Below, piece after piece: positions 8,492 to 18,191 of a DNA stretch of 64,000 bases. The position numbers and the translations under genes were made by a program. Source of the stretch: Acidobacteriota bacterium (GTDB lineage Bacteria > Acidobacteriota > Blastocatellia > RBC074); assembly GCA_016196035.1 (NCBI GenBank), contig JACPYM010000037.1, positions 27,992 through 91,991 on the forward strand. Reading direction: 5' to 3'. The notes below the pieces were generated by a model. That model was not told where the DNA came from. It was given only the letters and a program-made list of their open reading frames with translations, and did no database searches. Within the stretch, counting starts at the first letter, position 1, and every line of letters begins with the position of its first letter.

Positions 8492-11400
8492 TCAATTGGC
8501 AGCCGCGTTCATATCTTCAGGATGCAACGACCCTGACGCCACGCTCACCTTCCGCTGCGCCAAGGCAAACAATGCGGGCAAGATCAATAGCACCGCCACT
8601 GTCGAAGCCGCCAAGCCGCCAATCACCGCGCGTCCTAGCGGCGCGCTCTGTTCGCCGCCTTCGCCCAGCGCCAAGGCCATCGGCAACATGCCCGCGATCA
8701 TCGCCAGCGAAGTCATTAGGATCGGGCGCAAACGGCTGCGTGCGCCTGCTGTGGCCGCCTCTGCCGCGTTCAATCCACCGCGCCGTTGTTGTTCGGCGAA
8801 CGTGACCAGCAAAATCGCATTCGCCACCGAAACGCCAATCGCCATAATCGCGCCCATAAACGATTGCACGTTGAGCGTCGTGCCCGTCAGCCATAACGCC
8901 AGCACGACGCCCGCCACCACCGCCGGAATCATGGCGATGATCGCCAGCGCCAGCCGCAGCGATTGGAAGTTCGCCGTCAGCAACAAAAAGATCACCGCAA
9001 TCGCCAGCAGCAAGCCTGTGCGCAAACCTGACAGTGTTTGCTCCATCGGCGGCACCTGGCCGCGCAAGGCGATGGTGACGCCGCGTGGCGCTTCGCCCGC
9101 GCGTTTGATGGCGTCGTTGACTTCGCGCGCGACACCCGCCAGGTCTTTGCCGAAAATGTTGCCGATGATCGTGACCATGCGTTGCTGGTTGTAGCGGTCA
9201 TATTCGCCGACCATTGTGCCGTAGCTGATTTCGGCCACATCCCCGGCGAGCGTCCGCGCGCCGTTTGCGCCCAGCGTGACAGGCATGCTCTGGATGTCTT
9301 CAATGGAATTCATGCGCGCCTGCGGGACTTCGACCTGGACTTGATAGGCCGTACCGCTGGCTGGGTCGCGCCAGTAAACCGGCTGCGTAAAGCGGCTCGA
9401 TGAAGTCGCGGCGACGAGCGAACGTCCGACCTGTTCGACGGTCACGCCCATTTGCCCGGCGCGTTTGCGGTCTACGTTGATGTTGACGGTCGGGTAATCG
9501 AGTGGCTGGTCGAATTGCAAGTCGCGCAGGCTGCCGATCTTTTTCAATTCGGTCATGACCTTTTCAGCGAAGGAGCGGTTGTTGGCGAGGTTGGGGCCGC
9601 TGGTGACGACTTCGATGGGCGTGGGCGCGCCGAAATTCATGATCTTGGTGATGACGTCGCCCGCCTCGAATGACAGCGCGACGTTGGGAATGACTTCGGG
9701 CAGCCGCTGGCGCAGGCGTTCTTTCAACGCTTCGACGCGCACGCCGGAGCCTTTCTTCAATGCCACGGTCAACACGGCTTCGTGCGGCCCGCTTGTCCAG
9801 AGGTGAATCACGTTGACCGGAAAACTGGGCGGTTGAATGCCGACGAAGCCGAGCGAAATGTCTACGTTGCCGCCGGCTTCGGCGTTGATGGTTTCGAGGG
9901 CTTTCTGCAGGACGAGTTCGGTGCGTTCGACACGTGTGCCGGTTGGCGCGCGCATGCGAAGCTGGAACATCCCCGTGTCTACGTTGGGGAAAATGTCTGT
10001 GCCCAGCTGCGTGCCGACGAGTGCGATCACACCAAAGGCGATGAGCAAGTAAACGGCAAAGACCAGCCAGCGCGCTTTCATCAGACTGGCGCTGAGGTTG
10101 CCGTAGCGTTGTTGCAAGCGGGCGAAGAAGGAATGCTCGTCTTCGGCTTTGTGCGGGCGCAACAGCCACGCCGCCAGCACCGGCACCAGCGTGCTCGACA
10201 ACAGATAGGACGCCAGCATCGCAAAGCCGACCGCCAGCGAAAGCGGGACGAACAGCCCACGTGCGACGCCGGTCATAAACAGCGAAGGCACGAACACAGC
10301 CAATACTGACAACATCGCTAGAAACCGTGGGAGCACGGTTTCGCGCGCCGCGGTGTAGGCAGCTTGGCGTGGTGCTTCGCCGTGCGCCAGATGTGTGTGG
10401 GTGTTTTCGATCGTGACGGTGGCTTCGTCCACCAGAATGCCGATGGCGAGGGCCAGCCCGCCGAGCGTCATGATGTTGAACGTTTGTCCGCTCAGCCATA
10501 ACCCGACCACCGCTGCCAACAAGGCAAACGGAATCGTCAACACGACAATCGCGGCGCTGCGCACGTCGCGTAAAAAGAGCAAGACCATCAACCCGGTCAG
10601 GAATGCGCCCAGCACGCCTTCAAAAATCAAACTGTTCAGCGAATTCTTGACGATGCCTGATTGATCCAACTCGAACGAAATCTTGATGTCTTCGGGCACC
10701 AGCTTTTGAAAGTTGGGGAGTTCTGCTTTGACGCGATTGATAACATCCAGCGTCGAGGCTTCCGCGCGTTTGGTGACGGGGATGTAGACGGCGCGCTTAC
10801 CGTTCACATACCCATATCCAGTCAAGATGTCGCTGCCGTTTTCGACACGTCCCACGTCGCGCACATAGACGTTTGTCCCCGCGCCCGCGCGAATCGGCAG
10901 CTCGGCCAGTTCCTGAATGTCGCGCACTACGCCATTGACCGCCGCAATGCGCGCCAGGTCGCCCGTGCGCAGCGTGCCCGACGGCAAGATCGAATTGCCG
11001 GAAGCCACGGCCTTGACGACTTCTTCGGGTGACATGTTGAACGCGCGCAGCTTTTCAGGATCAACGCGCACCAGTACCGTGCGCTGATTGCCGCCGAAGG
11101 GTGGCGGCGCCGACACGCCCGGCAGCGTTGAAAACAGCGGCCGCACGCGGAACAGCGCCAAATCCGAAATCTCGCCCAGCGTTCGTGACTCGCTCGCAAA
11201 GACCAATTGCCCTACAGGGACGCTGCCCGAATCAAAGCGCATCACGAACGGATTCACTGTGCCCGGCGGCATGAAGGCTTTTGAGCGTTCGACATAAGCG
11301 ATCACTTGCGCCAGCGCCTGGCTCATATCGGTGCCGGGATGAAAGAAGAGTTTGACGAGGCCGGTGTTCTGGATTGATTTCGATTCGACGTGCTCGATGC

Positions 11401-11626
11401 CCGCGATGTACAGAAAGTGGTATTCGTAATACGACACCAGAAAGCTTTCCATCTGCGCCGGGTCCATTCCGCCGTAAGGCTGCGCGACATAAATCACCGG
11501 CAGGTTGAGCGTCGGAAAGATGTCCACCGGCATGCGCGTGACGGCAAGACCTGCGCCGAGCGCGATGCCGATGACGAGCACGAGGATGGTGAAGGGGCGA
11601 CGGAGTGCGGTGTTGATGAGCCACAT
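8492..11626 (-). CDS. RND multidrug/hydrophobe efflux pump, permease subunit
   Basis: Inner-membrane AcrB-type transporter of 1044 residues, the usual family length, with 12 predicted helices in two halves and large periplasmic loops (residues about 35-335 and 560-870). It would export small molecules using the proton gradient together with the adaptor (2947-4212) and TolC (12342-13754). The TM4 signature reads [13 protein letters not shown], with Asp-Glu where AcrB has Asp-Asp. TM10 reads [13 protein letters not shown], lacking the proton-relay Lys of AcrB (GLSAKNAILI). The relay may therefore differ. A toxin-antitoxin pair separates the pump from the tolC-like gene upstream. The stop lies 13 bp from the convergent peptidase gene. 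Confidence 0.95.
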   Translation of the reverse strand: MWLINTALRRPFTILVLVIGIALGAGLAVTRMPVDIFPTLNLPVIYVAQPYGGMDPAQMESFLVSYYEYHFLYIAGIEHVESKSIQNTGLVKLFFHPGTDMSQALAQVIAYVERSKAFMPPGTVNPFVMRFDSGSVPVGQLVFASESRTLGEISDLALFRVRPLFSTLPGVSAPPPFGGNQRTVLVRVDPEKLRAFNMSPEEVVKAVASGNSILPSGTLRTGDLARIAAVNGVVRDIQELAELPIRAGAGTNVYVRDVGRVENGSDILTGYGYVNGKRAVYIPVTKRAEASTLDVINRVKAELPNFQKLVPEDIKISFELDQSGIVKNSLNSLIFEGVLGAFLTGLMVLLFLRDVRSAAIVVLTIPFALLAAVVGLWLSGQTFNIMTLGGLALAIGILVDEATVTIENTHTHLAHGEAPRQAAYTAARETVLPRFLAMLSVLAVFVPSLFMTGVARGLFVPLSLAVGFAMLASYLLSSTLVPVLAAWLLRPHKAEDEHSFFARLQQRYGNLSASLMKARWLVFAVYLLIAFGVIALVGTQLGTDIFPNVDTGMFQLRMRAPTGTRVERTELVLQKALETINAEAGGNVDISLGFVGIQPPSFPVNVIHLWTSGPHEAVLTVALKKGSGVRVEALKERLRQRLPEVIPNVALSFEAGDVITKIMNFGAPTPIEVVTSGPNLANNRSFAEKVMTELKKIGSLRDLQFDQPLDYPTVNINVDRKRAGQMGVTVEQVGRSLVAATSSSRFTQPVYWRDPASGTAYQVQVEVPQARMNSIEDIQSMPVTLGANGARTLAGDVAEISYGTMVGEYDRYNQQRMVTIIGNIFGKDLAGVAREVNDAIKRAGEAPRGVTIALRGQVPPMEQTLSGLRTGLLLAIAVIFLLLTANFQSLRLALAIIAMIPAVVAGVVLALWLTGTTLNVQSFMGAIMAIGVSVANAILLVTFAEQQRRGGLNAAEAATAGARSRLRPILMTSLAMIAGMLPMALALGEGGEQSAPLGRAVIGGLAASTVAVLLILPALFALAQRKVSVASGSLHPEDMNAAAN

Positions 11627-11648
11627 GGGTTATGAGCGGAAGGTGAAA

Positions 11649-11993
11649 TCAAGATGATGGATAAGCGTCTTCGAGGTTAAGCGCCAGTACGACTTTTTGC
11701 CCAATGGCTTTCATTATCTCGTCATCGAGCGTGCCGATATATTTTCCCAGCCTCGTTTTGGGAATGGTTTGCAGGTTGTCGAGTTGCACAAACGAGTGCT
11801 GAGGTAAGTTGGCTCGATGGTCAATATCTACTTCAGTTCGATAACCCTTGCCCTGCGTCGTGATCTCAGCCACGGTCACCTTGTTGAGTTGAGGAATCAC
11901 TTCGTCGCGCGTCAGGATGACGACTGGGCGTATCCCGGCACGTCCGCCCAAATCAGCTTGCCAGATGTCGCCTCGTTTCATAAGTCCGACCAT
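11649..11993 (-). CDS. MazF/PemK-family toxin (endoribonuclease)
   Basis: A 114-residue PemK-like protein: MKRGDIWQADLGG, then IRPVVILTRDEVIPQ, VTVAEITTQG, SFVQLDNLQTIPKTRLGKYIGTL. These are the standard blocks of MazF-type RNases, which cut mRNA and arrest growth until neutralised by an antitoxin. The start at 11993 overlaps the antitoxin stop by 16 bp; MKRGD at 11981 is an alternative start. The gene ends 22 bp before the RND pump gene, so it may be co-transcribed with the efflux genes. Confidence 0.9.
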   Translation of the reverse strand: MVGLMKRGDIWQADLGGRAGIRPVVILTRDEVIPQLNKVTVAEITTQGKGYRTEVDIDHRANLPQHSFVQLDNLQTIPKTRLGKYIGTLDDEIMKAIGQKVVLALNLEDAYPSS

Positions 11994-12247
11994 GCCTGCG
12001 CTTCCAGCCAGTCTTCCGCGTCACTCTGGTCGTCAGGCCGTCGCTTGAGTGAAGCAATCCATTCTTCCGCGAACTTTTTCCCTTCAGCTATTAAGGGGTT
12101 CACGGCAGGTTGAGCGGGCAAACCATTCTTCGTCATCTCATCACGCATGCCCGGTTGTGCGAGCAGCAGCCCAAGCAATTGTTGCTGCGCCGCCAACGGC
12201 AACGCGAGCGCCGCTTCGGCAATTTGTTCATACGTTATTGAGACCAT
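11978..12247 (-). CDS. antitoxin partner of the MazF-type toxin
   Basis: An 89-residue acidic protein placed immediately upstream of, and overlapping, the toxin gene, which is the classical antitoxin position. It begins MVSITYEQIAEAALALP, helical, followed by a Pro/Lys-rich linker and an acidic tail DDQSDAEDWLEAQAWSDL that would bind the toxin. I do not see a standard MazE AbrB-fold motif, so its DNA-binding class is unclear. GGAGG lies 9 nt before the ATG. The antitoxin role is inferred mainly from position and length. Confidence 0.75.
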   Translation of the reverse strand: MVSITYEQIAEAALALPLAAQQQLLGLLLAQPGMRDEMTKNGLPAQPAVNPLIAEGKKFAEEWIASLKRRPDDQSDAEDWLEAQAWSDL

Positions 12248-12341
12248 CGTCTTGTACCTCCAGCGTTACTCTAGCACCACACGGGCGAAAACACAGTGGC
12301 AGATGACGCCATCTGGTCACAGCTTGTGACTGCCTCGTTCA

Positions 12342-13754
12342 TTACTTCCGTTCAGCCGAAACACTGGTCATTTGATCCAAAAACGGTTTCAACTCGCCTT
12401 GCAATTTCGCCGCCACCAGATACGCGCGCCACACGCCCAGCCGCGCGACCGCTTCGTCAATTTCGGCCTGCGCCAACAGGCGTTGCGCCTCAGCGACTTC
12501 GGTGATGGTGGTCAGGCCGTATTCGTAGCGCACCTTCGAGCGCGTCAGCGTTTCGGAAGCGGCGTTGACCTGCGCGGGCGTGTTCTCGGCCAGCTTGTAC
12601 GCCGCTTCGATCAAGGCCCGGGCGCGGGCTTCCTGAGTTTTGAGAGTGTTGGTGACTTGGGCCAGCCGCGCCTCTTCGGCTTGCAGGTTGAAGCGTTCGA
12701 CGCGGCGTTTGGCTTTCAAGCCGAACCAGTCCGAAACAGTAAACGTCACCGTGAAGCCGGTCGCATAGTTAAAGGTATCTGGGTAAAAGCCGCGCGCTTC
12801 GCGGAACGTGCCGTCCAGCCGCGCGCCCGTGCCGCGTCCGAAAACCGCCGTCTGCCAGTTGAAGCGCGGGAAGAAAGATTTGTCGAGCGTCGTTTGCCGC
12901 GCCTTGACCACGTCAATCGTGGCGCTTTGCGCCAGCAACAACGGGTGCGTGGCGAAGGTATTGACGGCGGGCAGCGCGGGCGCGTTGGGCGTGTATTCGA
13001 GCAGCGGGCCTGGGTCTAGGCGCGCAATCGTGCCCGGTTGACCGATGGCATCGGCCAGCGCGATACGCGCGAGTTCGGCGTTTTGCTGTAGTTGGATCAA
13101 CTGGTTTTTCGCCGCGACCAGTTCGACCTCGGCGCGCGAGGCTTCGACGCCGGGGCGCAGTTGGTTATTGACCAGCGCATAAACCGCTTTGCCGAAAGTT
13201 TCCAAACGGTCAACGTTGGCCTGGGCGGCGCGCACGGCTTGTTCGTGGGCGAGCGCGGCGAGGAAAGCTTCGGCAGCGGCGAAGGTGACGTCGAGTTTGG
13301 TGACGTTCTCGCTGGCTCCGGCCTGTTTGGTTTGGGCTTTGGCTAAGTCAATCTGCGCTTGGCGCAAGCCGAAATCGAAAGGCTCCCACGCCACCAGCAA
13401 TCCGGCGGCGCTGCCCCAGGCGCTGGTTTGCGAAGTGTTGTTGAGCACCGGGCCGGAAATTGACGGCAGCGTGCTTTGCGGCAACAGCAAGCCGAAGACG
13501 TTGTTGCGGCTGGCGCGATTTTCCTGCGCCAGCAATTCGGCGCGCGGTAGCAGGCTGGTGCGAGACAGTTCGATGTTGGCTTCGGCGGCGAGCTTTTGGG
13601 CGCGGGCGATGCGCAGGGCCGGATAGTTGGCGAGCGCGAGTTCGATGGCTTGTTCAAGTTTGAGCGGCGGTTGGGCCTGCTCTTGCGCCAGGCACACGGG
13701 CGCGAGCAACAAACAGCACGTGAGGGCGCAACAGAGTGATAACAGCGGTTTCAT
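12342..13754 (-). CDS. TolC-family outer membrane efflux channel
   Basis: Outer-membrane partner of the RND pump. The 470-residue protein has a cleavable signal ([14 protein letters not shown]), then [23 protein letters not shown] and two repeated long helical halves (about 40-250 and 260-460) with strands between, the TolC/OEP layout. Typical markers are [15 protein letters not shown] in the first half and [27 protein letters not shown] in the second. It lies 23 bp after the PPOX gene and 94 bp before the toxin-antitoxin pair, all in the same direction, followed by the pump, so a recX-PPOX-tolC-TA-pump transcription unit is plausible. Confidence 0.93.
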   Translation of the reverse strand: MKPLLSLCCALTCCLLLAPVCLAQEQAQPPLKLEQAIELALANYPALRIARAQKLAAEANIELSRTSLLPRAELLAQENRASRNNVFGLLLPQSTLPSISGPVLNNTSQTSAWGSAAGLLVAWEPFDFGLRQAQIDLAKAQTKQAGASENVTKLDVTFAAAEAFLAALAHEQAVRAAQANVDRLETFGKAVYALVNNQLRPGVEASRAEVELVAAKNQLIQLQQNAELARIALADAIGQPGTIARLDPGPLLEYTPNAPALPAVNTFATHPLLLAQSATIDVVKARQTTLDKSFFPRFNWQTAVFGRGTGARLDGTFREARGFYPDTFNYATGFTVTFTVSDWFGLKAKRRVERFNLQAEEARLAQVTNTLKTQEARARALIEAAYKLAENTPAQVNAASETLTRSKVRYEYGLTTITEVAEAQRLLAQAEIDEAVARLGVWRAYLVAAKLQGELKPFLDQMTSVSAERK

Positions 13755-13777
13755 TCGTGATGGATGTTTAGCACGGA

Positions 13778-14155
13778 CTACAGCATTTGAACAGCAAAGG
13801 CAGCCCGTTGATGGCCGCGCAGTTTGGCGAAGAAATTCAGCAGGCGTTTTTGCCAGCCGTATTTCTGATTTAGTAAATCATCCGCCCGCTTGGCTTCGGC
13901 ACCTTCCAAGCGCCGCGCCGTCGCTTCGACCCAGGCGCCTTTGACGTTGCCACGCATATCGCATGGCGCAATCCGCACACGCGGGTTGTTGGTCAGCCGT
14001 TTGACTTTGAACGAGTGTGCCACGGTGTAGAAATAAAAGACGCCGTCGTTTTCGGCAAACCACAGCGGCGTGCGCACGCCTTGCCCGTCTTTGCGGTAGC
14101 TTTCAAGGTTGAAGTAGTTCTGCCCGGTGAACTGCATGATTTCCTGGTTGCTCAT
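13778..14155 (-). CDS. PPOX-class flavin/F420-binding split-barrel protein
   Basis: A 125-residue pyridoxamine-5-phosphate-oxidase-like split barrel. Recognisable blocks are [37 protein letters not shown] and [15 protein letters not shown], typical of small PPOX/F420-dependent reductases that bind FMN or F420. The start at 14155 is preferred over a GTG two codons upstream because GAGGAG sits 8 nt before it; that SD overlaps the stop region of recX, so the two genes are translationally linked. The C-terminal stretch [17 protein letters not shown] is basic. The substrate is unknown. It is probably cytosolic. Confidence 0.85.
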   Translation of the reverse strand: MSNQEIMQFTGQNYFNLESYRKDGQGVRTPLWFAENDGVFYFYTVAHSFKVKRLTNNPRVRIAPCDMRGNVKGAWVEATARRLEGAEAKRADDLLNQKYGWQKRLLNFFAKLRGHQRAAFAVQML

Positions 14156-14157
14156 AT

Positions 14158-14733
14158 TCACTCCTCATCCGTGATATCTGACTGTCCCGCTGCCCGCACC
14201 TTGCGAATGACCAGGTCATAGCTGAAACCGCGCCGTAACAAATAATCAAACAGCTTCTTCGCCTCTTCGCGCGTGGTCGGCGCGCCTTTTAACCGCAGCC
14301 GTTTTTCGATGGCGCGATCAATCAACGCTTCCTCACTGTGTTCGGTGTAAGCCGTTTCCAGCGCCTGTTCGACGACTGGTTTGGCAAGCTGTTTGCGCTG
14401 CAAATCTTGGCGCAAGCGGGTGCGGCCCAGCGGTTTGTAACTCAACCGCGAGTTGGCAAAGCTGCGGGCGAACTCTTCATCGTTCAAATACCCAAGTTCA
14501 ACCAGCCGGGCCAACGCCTGTTCGACGACTTCGGATTCGGCCTTTTCCAGCAGCCGCTCGCGCAACTGGGCGACGCTGCGCGCTTTGGCCGCCAGCAGCC
14601 GAAAAGCGCGGGCGAGAGTCTTTTCATAAGGCGTTTGTGGAGAGGTGGGCGGACGTTCGGTGGCTTGAGGGGTGGTCGGGCGCTCACCTTTTGCGCCCCA
14701 GTTGCCCTGATTTTTTCCACGGTTGCGCAACAT
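14158..14733 (-). CDS. recX: RecX-family regulator of RecA
   Basis: RecX binds RecA filaments and limits their activity. From the ATG at 14733 (CAGGA upstream) the product is 191 residues. A proline-rich, low-complexity leader of about 35 residues is followed by three three-helix RecX repeats: ARAFRLLAAKARSVAQLRERL, ALARLVELGYLNDEEFARSF and the basic KPLGRTRLRQDLQRKQLA block. The C-terminal LFDYLLRRGFSYDLVIRKVR is the usual final repeat. A TTG start 12 codons upstream is possible but less convincing. RecA itself is not in the window. Confidence 0.9.
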   Translation of the reverse strand: MLRNRGKNQGNWGAKGERPTTPQATERPPTSPQTPYEKTLARAFRLLAAKARSVAQLRERLLEKAESEVVEQALARLVELGYLNDEEFARSFANSRLSYKPLGRTRLRQDLQRKQLAKPVVEQALETAYTEHSEEALIDRAIEKRLRLKGAPTTREEAKKLFDYLLRRGFSYDLVIRKVRAAGQSDITDEE

Positions 14734-14855
14734 AGACGCATCCTGCCGCAAGGATTTACGATTGCGCAAGGGGCGTGCTATATTCCGCCTCTACTAGCCA
14801 AGCATAATTCCAGCAATACATTCAGATAAAATCTTGAAAGTGAGAGGTAGCACCG

Positions 14856-15593
14856 ATGTCAGGGCATAGTAAATGGCATACGATCAAACATAAAAAAGGC
14901 GCGCTCGATGCCAAGCGCGGCAAGCTGTTCACCAAACTCATCAAGGAAATCACCATCGCGGCGCGTTCCGGCGGCACCGGTGACATCAACCAGAACGCGC
15001 GTTTGCGCAAGGCCGTCACCGATGCCAAAGCCGGCAACATGCCCGCCGATACGATTGACCGCGCCATCAAACGCGGCACCGGCGAATTGGAAGGCGTGCA
15101 TTACGACGAGATCACCTACGAAGGTTATGGCCCCGGCGGCGTCGCGGTGATGGTCGAAGTCACGACCGACAATCGCAATCGCACGGTCGCGGAAATCCGT
15201 CATGCCTTCTCTAAGCACGGCGGCAACATGGGCGAATCAGGCTCGGTCGGTTGGATGTTCAACCGCAAGGGCCAGATCATCATTGACAGCGCGGCAAAGG
15301 GCGAAGACGAGATGATGGAATTGGTATTGGACGCCGGAGCGGACGATTTCCAGTCCGGTGACGGCAGCTATCAAATCCTGACCACGCCCGAAGACTTCCA
15401 CACTGTGCTCGACAACATCAAAGCCGCCGGCCTCGAACCCCTCTCCGCCGAAGTGGCGATGATCCCGCAAAACACCATTAGCCTCGAAGGCGGCGCGGCC
15501 AGTCAAATGATGAAACTTTATGAGGCGCTCGACGATCACGACGACGTGCAGAACGTCTACACCAACTTCGAGCCGGATGACGCGGCGATGTAG
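14856..15593 (+). CDS. yebC: YebC/PmpR-family protein (TACO1-like)
   Basis: A 245-residue YebC-type protein, starting MSGHSKWHTIKHKKGALDAK, the invariant N-terminus of the family. Other blocks are GNMPADTIDRAIKRGTGE, YEGYGPGGVAVMVE and GESGSVGWMFNRKG. Members are associated with DNA (transcription control) and with relief of ribosome stalling at proline stretches. The start has GAGAGG about 10 nt upstream. In many bacteria yebC precedes the resolvase gene ruvC; here a RecU resolvase gene follows, a related arrangement in which a Holliday-junction nuclease of a different fold takes the place. Confidence 0.96.
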   Translation: MSGHSKWHTIKHKKGALDAKRGKLFTKLIKEITIAARSGGTGDINQNARLRKAVTDAKAGNMPADTIDRAIKRGTGELEGVHYDEITYEGYGPGGVAVMVEVTTDNRNRTVAEIRHAFSKHGGNMGESGSVGWMFNRKGQIIIDSAAKGEDEMMELVLDAGADDFQSGDGSYQILTTPEDFHTVLDNIKAAGLEPLSAEVAMIPQNTISLEGGAASQMMKLYEALDDHDDVQNVYTNFEPDDAAM

Positions 15594-15612
15594 CAGGGCG
15601 CTTGAGTTAGGG

Positions 15613-15674
15613 GCTAGCTGTTGGATGCTAGATGCTGGAAAAAAAACACTAGCATCTAGCATCCAACAGCTAGC
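15613..15674. repeat. 24-bp perfect inverted repeat between yebC and recU
   Basis: Arms 15613-15636 and 15651-15674 are perfectly complementary (GCTAGCTGTTGGATGCTAGA and onward) around a 14-base A-rich loop. The repeated GATGCTAG words give a simple-sequence look. No T-run follows directly, so it is not a canonical terminator. It ends 8 bp before the recU ATG. Confidence 0.85.
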
Positions 15675-15682
15675 ATCTTGTT

Positions 15683-16399
15683 ATGAAAATTAAACGGCGC
15701 GGCGCTGAAACCGGCAGCGGGTTTCAGGAAGCGATCAACCGGGTCAACGAAGCATACGAACGGTTGGGCCGCGCCTGTATCACGCGCAAAGCCATTCCGG
15801 GCAAATATCTGATCGAGCGCGGCGAGACGCGGCGCGGCTTGGCGTTGCCGAGTGTTGAATTCAAAACCGCTGGCGCACAACCACGACTCGCCGCCGCCGA
15901 GTTGGGTCGCTTGGTCAAAGCGAATAAAGCCGAAGATTGGCGGCGTTTCGTGCCTGAATCGAAGGCCGAACCGGATTACGGCGGCGTGCTGGCGCCGGAT
16001 GGGCGCGCGATTTTTTACGACGCCAAGACGACCAAACGCGACGTGCTGGATTTCGACAACCTGCACGCGCATCAAGTTTACTTTCTCGAACGCATGGCGA
16101 AGCTGGGCGCGGTCGCTGGGTTTCTGGTCGAATTCAGCAGCCACCACGAGATTTACTTTCTGCCCGCGCAAGTGCTGGCCCGCTGGCGCGACGAAGCCGA
16201 ACGCAAAAGTTTGCCCCATCTGTTTTTCAGCGCGACCTTGACGCCTGCTCCGCCTGGCAAAGGGATGTTGCTATTCGATTACCTTGGTGCCATTGCGCAA
16301 CAGGAACAGCGGTATGGTTGTGATTTCGCGCGGTTGCAATTGGTGCATACGAGTTTGCGACCGAAGCGCAAGGCTGCGGTGACGGTACCGCGCGCGTGA
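15683..16399 (+). CDS. recU: RecU-like Holliday junction resolvase
   Basis: Cuts four-way DNA junctions in recombination. The 238-residue product carries GSGFQEAINRVNEAYERLG (the RecU start), EPDYGGVLAPDGRAIFYDAKTT (catalytic Asp and the D/E-x-K pair of the PD-(D/E)xK fold, here DAK), LHAHQVYFLERM and FLVEFSSHHEIYFLPAQ. RecU replaces RuvC in Firmicutes; its presence with YebC here is consistent with a resolvase role. The C-terminal end (VTVPRA, stop) is translated from the left arm of the dispersed core hairpin at 16387-16445, so the native end may have been replaced. The stop TGA lies in the repeat. Confidence 0.87.
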   Translation: MKIKRRGAETGSGFQEAINRVNEAYERLGRACITRKAIPGKYLIERGETRRGLALPSVEFKTAGAQPRLAAAELGRLVKANKAEDWRRFVPESKAEPDYGGVLAPDGRAIFYDAKTTKRDVLDFDNLHAHQVYFLERMAKLGAVAGFLVEFSSHHEIYFLPAQVLARWRDEAERKSLPHLFFSATLTPAPPGKGMLLFDYLGAIAQQEQRYGCDFARLQLVHTSLRPKRKAAVTVPRA

Positions 16400-16445
16400 G
16401 CAAGCGGCGGATTGGCGCAATCCGCCGCTTGCTCACGCGCGCGGT
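16387..16445. repeat. core hairpin of the MITE family, stand-alone
   Basis: A near-perfect inverted repeat ACCGCGCGCGTGAGCAAGCGG...CCGCTTGCTCACGCGCGCGGT with a three-base centre. The same core is inside the MITEs at 2030-2209 and 63592-63772 and the partial copy at 17711-17855, but here without the TAGATCGGTTTTCA ends. The left arm encodes the last residues and stop of recU. Confidence 0.85.
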
Positions 16446-16540
16446 TGTACCTTCAAACGCCGTTCGCGCGAACGGCCATCATCAACCTCGGAAGTGTTCC
16501 CAGCCTGGAAACACTCGGCAACGTTCAGGAGGTGTTTGCC

Positions 16541-17266
16541 ATGACCTCGCAATTCACGCGGCATTTGCTGTTGGCCGGCATACTGTTGGCCGTGCCTGCC
16601 TTCGCCCAAACCAAACGCAAACTTTTCATCCCCGGACAACACGCCATCGTCTTTGACGACCGGCTGTCGGCCTTGCGCGAGCAGCCCGATGTCAAAGCGC
16701 CGTTGAAACAACGCTTAAGCCGTGGCCGTCTCGTCGGCATTGTTGGCACGGCCAAAAGCAAAAGCGGTGCGCCGTTTGTGCGCGTGGCCATCTCGCGCAA
16801 CGTGCGCGGCTGGCTGTTGACCGCTGCGCTTGCACGGTTGGGCAGCACGGCGGATGGCGAAAAGATTTTGGCCGCCATCGCCGAGAGCAAAGACGATCTG
16901 GTCAAAGCGCGGCTGGCGCGGTTGTGCGCCGATGAATTGCGCTCGGGCACGATTGCGCCGCAAGCCTTGCTGGCGCTGGGGCAAACCGCCGAACACGCGG
17001 CGGATAAATTGAGCCGCGATGCCGACCGCCGCTTGGGCGGTGACCTGCCAGAAGGCGGCCTGGGCAAACGCGATTTCGTGCTCAGCTTCAACGGGCTGGA
17101 TCGGTTCAACCGCGCTGGCGTGACGTTTGACTACGACGAAATGCGCGACCGTATCGTTTACGATGGTGCGGCCTATCGGGAATTGCTGCGCCGTTATCCG
17201 CGCAGCGCCGCAGCCGAAACCGCGCGTGCACGGCTCGCCCAACTGGAACAGCCCATAAAACCCTGA
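16541..17266 (+). CDS. exported protein with SH3-like domain
   Basis: The start at 16541 has a strong AGGAGG 8 nt upstream and opens a signal peptide (LLLAGILLAVPAFAQ). The mature protein starts TKRKLFIPGQHAIVF. Residues about 25-90 resemble a bacterial SH3-like fold (LVGIVGTAKSKSGAPFVRVAI, VRGWLLTAAL). The rest is helical (LVKARLARLCADELR, YRELLRRYPRSAAAETARARL), like a tetratricopeptide-type tail. It would sit in the periplasm. The function is unknown. The broken gene at 17309 follows closely. Confidence 0.72.
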   Translation: MTSQFTRHLLLAGILLAVPAFAQTKRKLFIPGQHAIVFDDRLSALREQPDVKAPLKQRLSRGRLVGIVGTAKSKSGAPFVRVAISRNVRGWLLTAALARLGSTADGEKILAAIAESKDDLVKARLARLCADELRSGTIAPQALLALGQTAEHAADKLSRDADRRLGGDLPEGGLGKRDFVLSFNGLDRFNRAGVTFDYDEMRDRIVYDGAAYRELLRRYPRSAAAETARARLAQLEQPIKP

Positions 17267-17308
17267 GCGTTGACGGTCGCCGTGGCCCGCGCCTACACTG
17301 CGGCAATC

Positions 17309-17677
17309 ATGCAGATCGCCAATCACGCCAACTTGTCCATTGCAGCGCTGGCCGCGCTCGGCGCCGCCCTGCCCGCGCACAGCACGCTGATGGAATTGGT
17401 GGCATGGGGCAAGCAGCAAACACCGCCGGTGCGCTTGCAGGAAACGATTGCGCTCGACGAATACACGCACGAGGTCGTTGTGCCGTGGCGTGCGCCGCTC
17501 TGGCTGGTGTACAGCTCGACCTGAAACGGCACGATCACGGCGGTCGCTGTGTGGGATCATCAACCAGGCGCGGCAGAATTGCTGACGGCGCGCTTGCAAA
17601 TCGGCTGGCAACCAACGCCAAGTCCTTTGCGCGGGGGCGACGTCGTGCTGGGCCACGCGGCCTGCCTCTTACATTAG
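17309..17677 (+). pseudogene. small gene with in-frame stop, next to a MITE
   Basis: From the ATG at 17309 the frame reads MQIANHANLSIAALAALGA to WRAPLWLVYSST, then TGA at 17522-17524. It continues in the same frame for another 50 codons (NGTITAVAVWDHQPGAAELL) to TAG at 17675. The text after the TGA looks like real coding sequence with a matching amino-acid style, so the TGA is read as a nonsense mutation in a protein of about 122 residues. The family is not recognised. The one-ended MITE follows 34 bp later and may have removed the original end. Selenocysteine is unlikely, as no SECIS-like hairpin was noticed. Confidence 0.5.
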
Positions 17678-17710
17678 AGCGGGTTGCAAGCGCGTTTACG
17701 GGAGCAGCTT

Positions 17711-17855
17711 GTACCGGGACAGTACCGCGCGCGTGAGCAAGCGGCGCGTCAAGCTGACGCCATTGGCCGATTTGCACAGACTCCGCTTGCTCACGCGCGC
17801 GGTACTGTCTCGCGGCGCGGCTCTTTTCCCGTAAGCTGAAATGAAAACCGATCTA
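17711..17855. mobile_element. one-ended MITE copy (left end missing)
   Basis: Contains the core hairpin AGTACCGCGCGCGTGAGCAA and its complement, and ends with the terminal repeat ATGAAAACCGATCTA as in the complete copies at 2030-2209 and 63592-63772. The matching left terminus (TAGATCGGTTTTCA) is absent and the sequence there has diverged. It is read as a decayed copy. Confidence 0.75.
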
Positions 17856-17880
17856 AGGGCTGCATTAAACTCAAAAGACG

Positions 17881-18147
17881 ATGGCCAGAGGTTGGGAAAG
17901 CAAAGCGATTGAAGAGCAGCAGGCCGAAGCCGCGCGTGGGGCAGAGCAGAAGAGCTTTACGCCGCTGACGCCCGAAGAATTAGTGCACCAGCAGCGCCGG
18001 GAGAATTTGCAACTCTCTCGCAGCCAATTGCGCGAACAATTGCAAGGCGCGCGCAACGACGCACAACGACGCTGGCTGGAAAACGCTTTGCAGCAACTGG
18101 AAGCCGAACTGGCGCAACTCGATGCCCCAACGTCAGACAACCCCTAA
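17881..18147 (+). CDS. hypothetical small coiled-coil protein, 88 aa
   Basis: A small, very charged, helix-forming protein: MARGWESKAIEEQQAEAARG, then LTPEELVHQQRRENLQLSRS and WLENALQQLEAELAQL. No signal peptide or membrane segment. I believe the MARGWESKxIEEQ beginning recurs in acidobacterial genomes but cannot name a family. No good ribosome binding site is visible before the ATG, which lies 25 bp after the MITE remnant, so its upstream region may have been rearranged. Confidence 0.6.
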   Translation: MARGWESKAIEEQQAEAARGAEQKSFTPLTPEELVHQQRRENLQLSRSQLREQLQGARNDAQRRWLENALQQLEAELAQLDAPTSDNP

Positions 18148-18191
18148 TTGGCCGTCATGGTACAGAGTTTTTTATACGCCGGAGCCTCGCC

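Noticed and set aside
16412..16540. N-terminal extension of the SH3-like exported protein
   Set aside because: It would be translated from the palindrome and its flank, while ATG 16541 has AGGAGG and begins a signal peptide.
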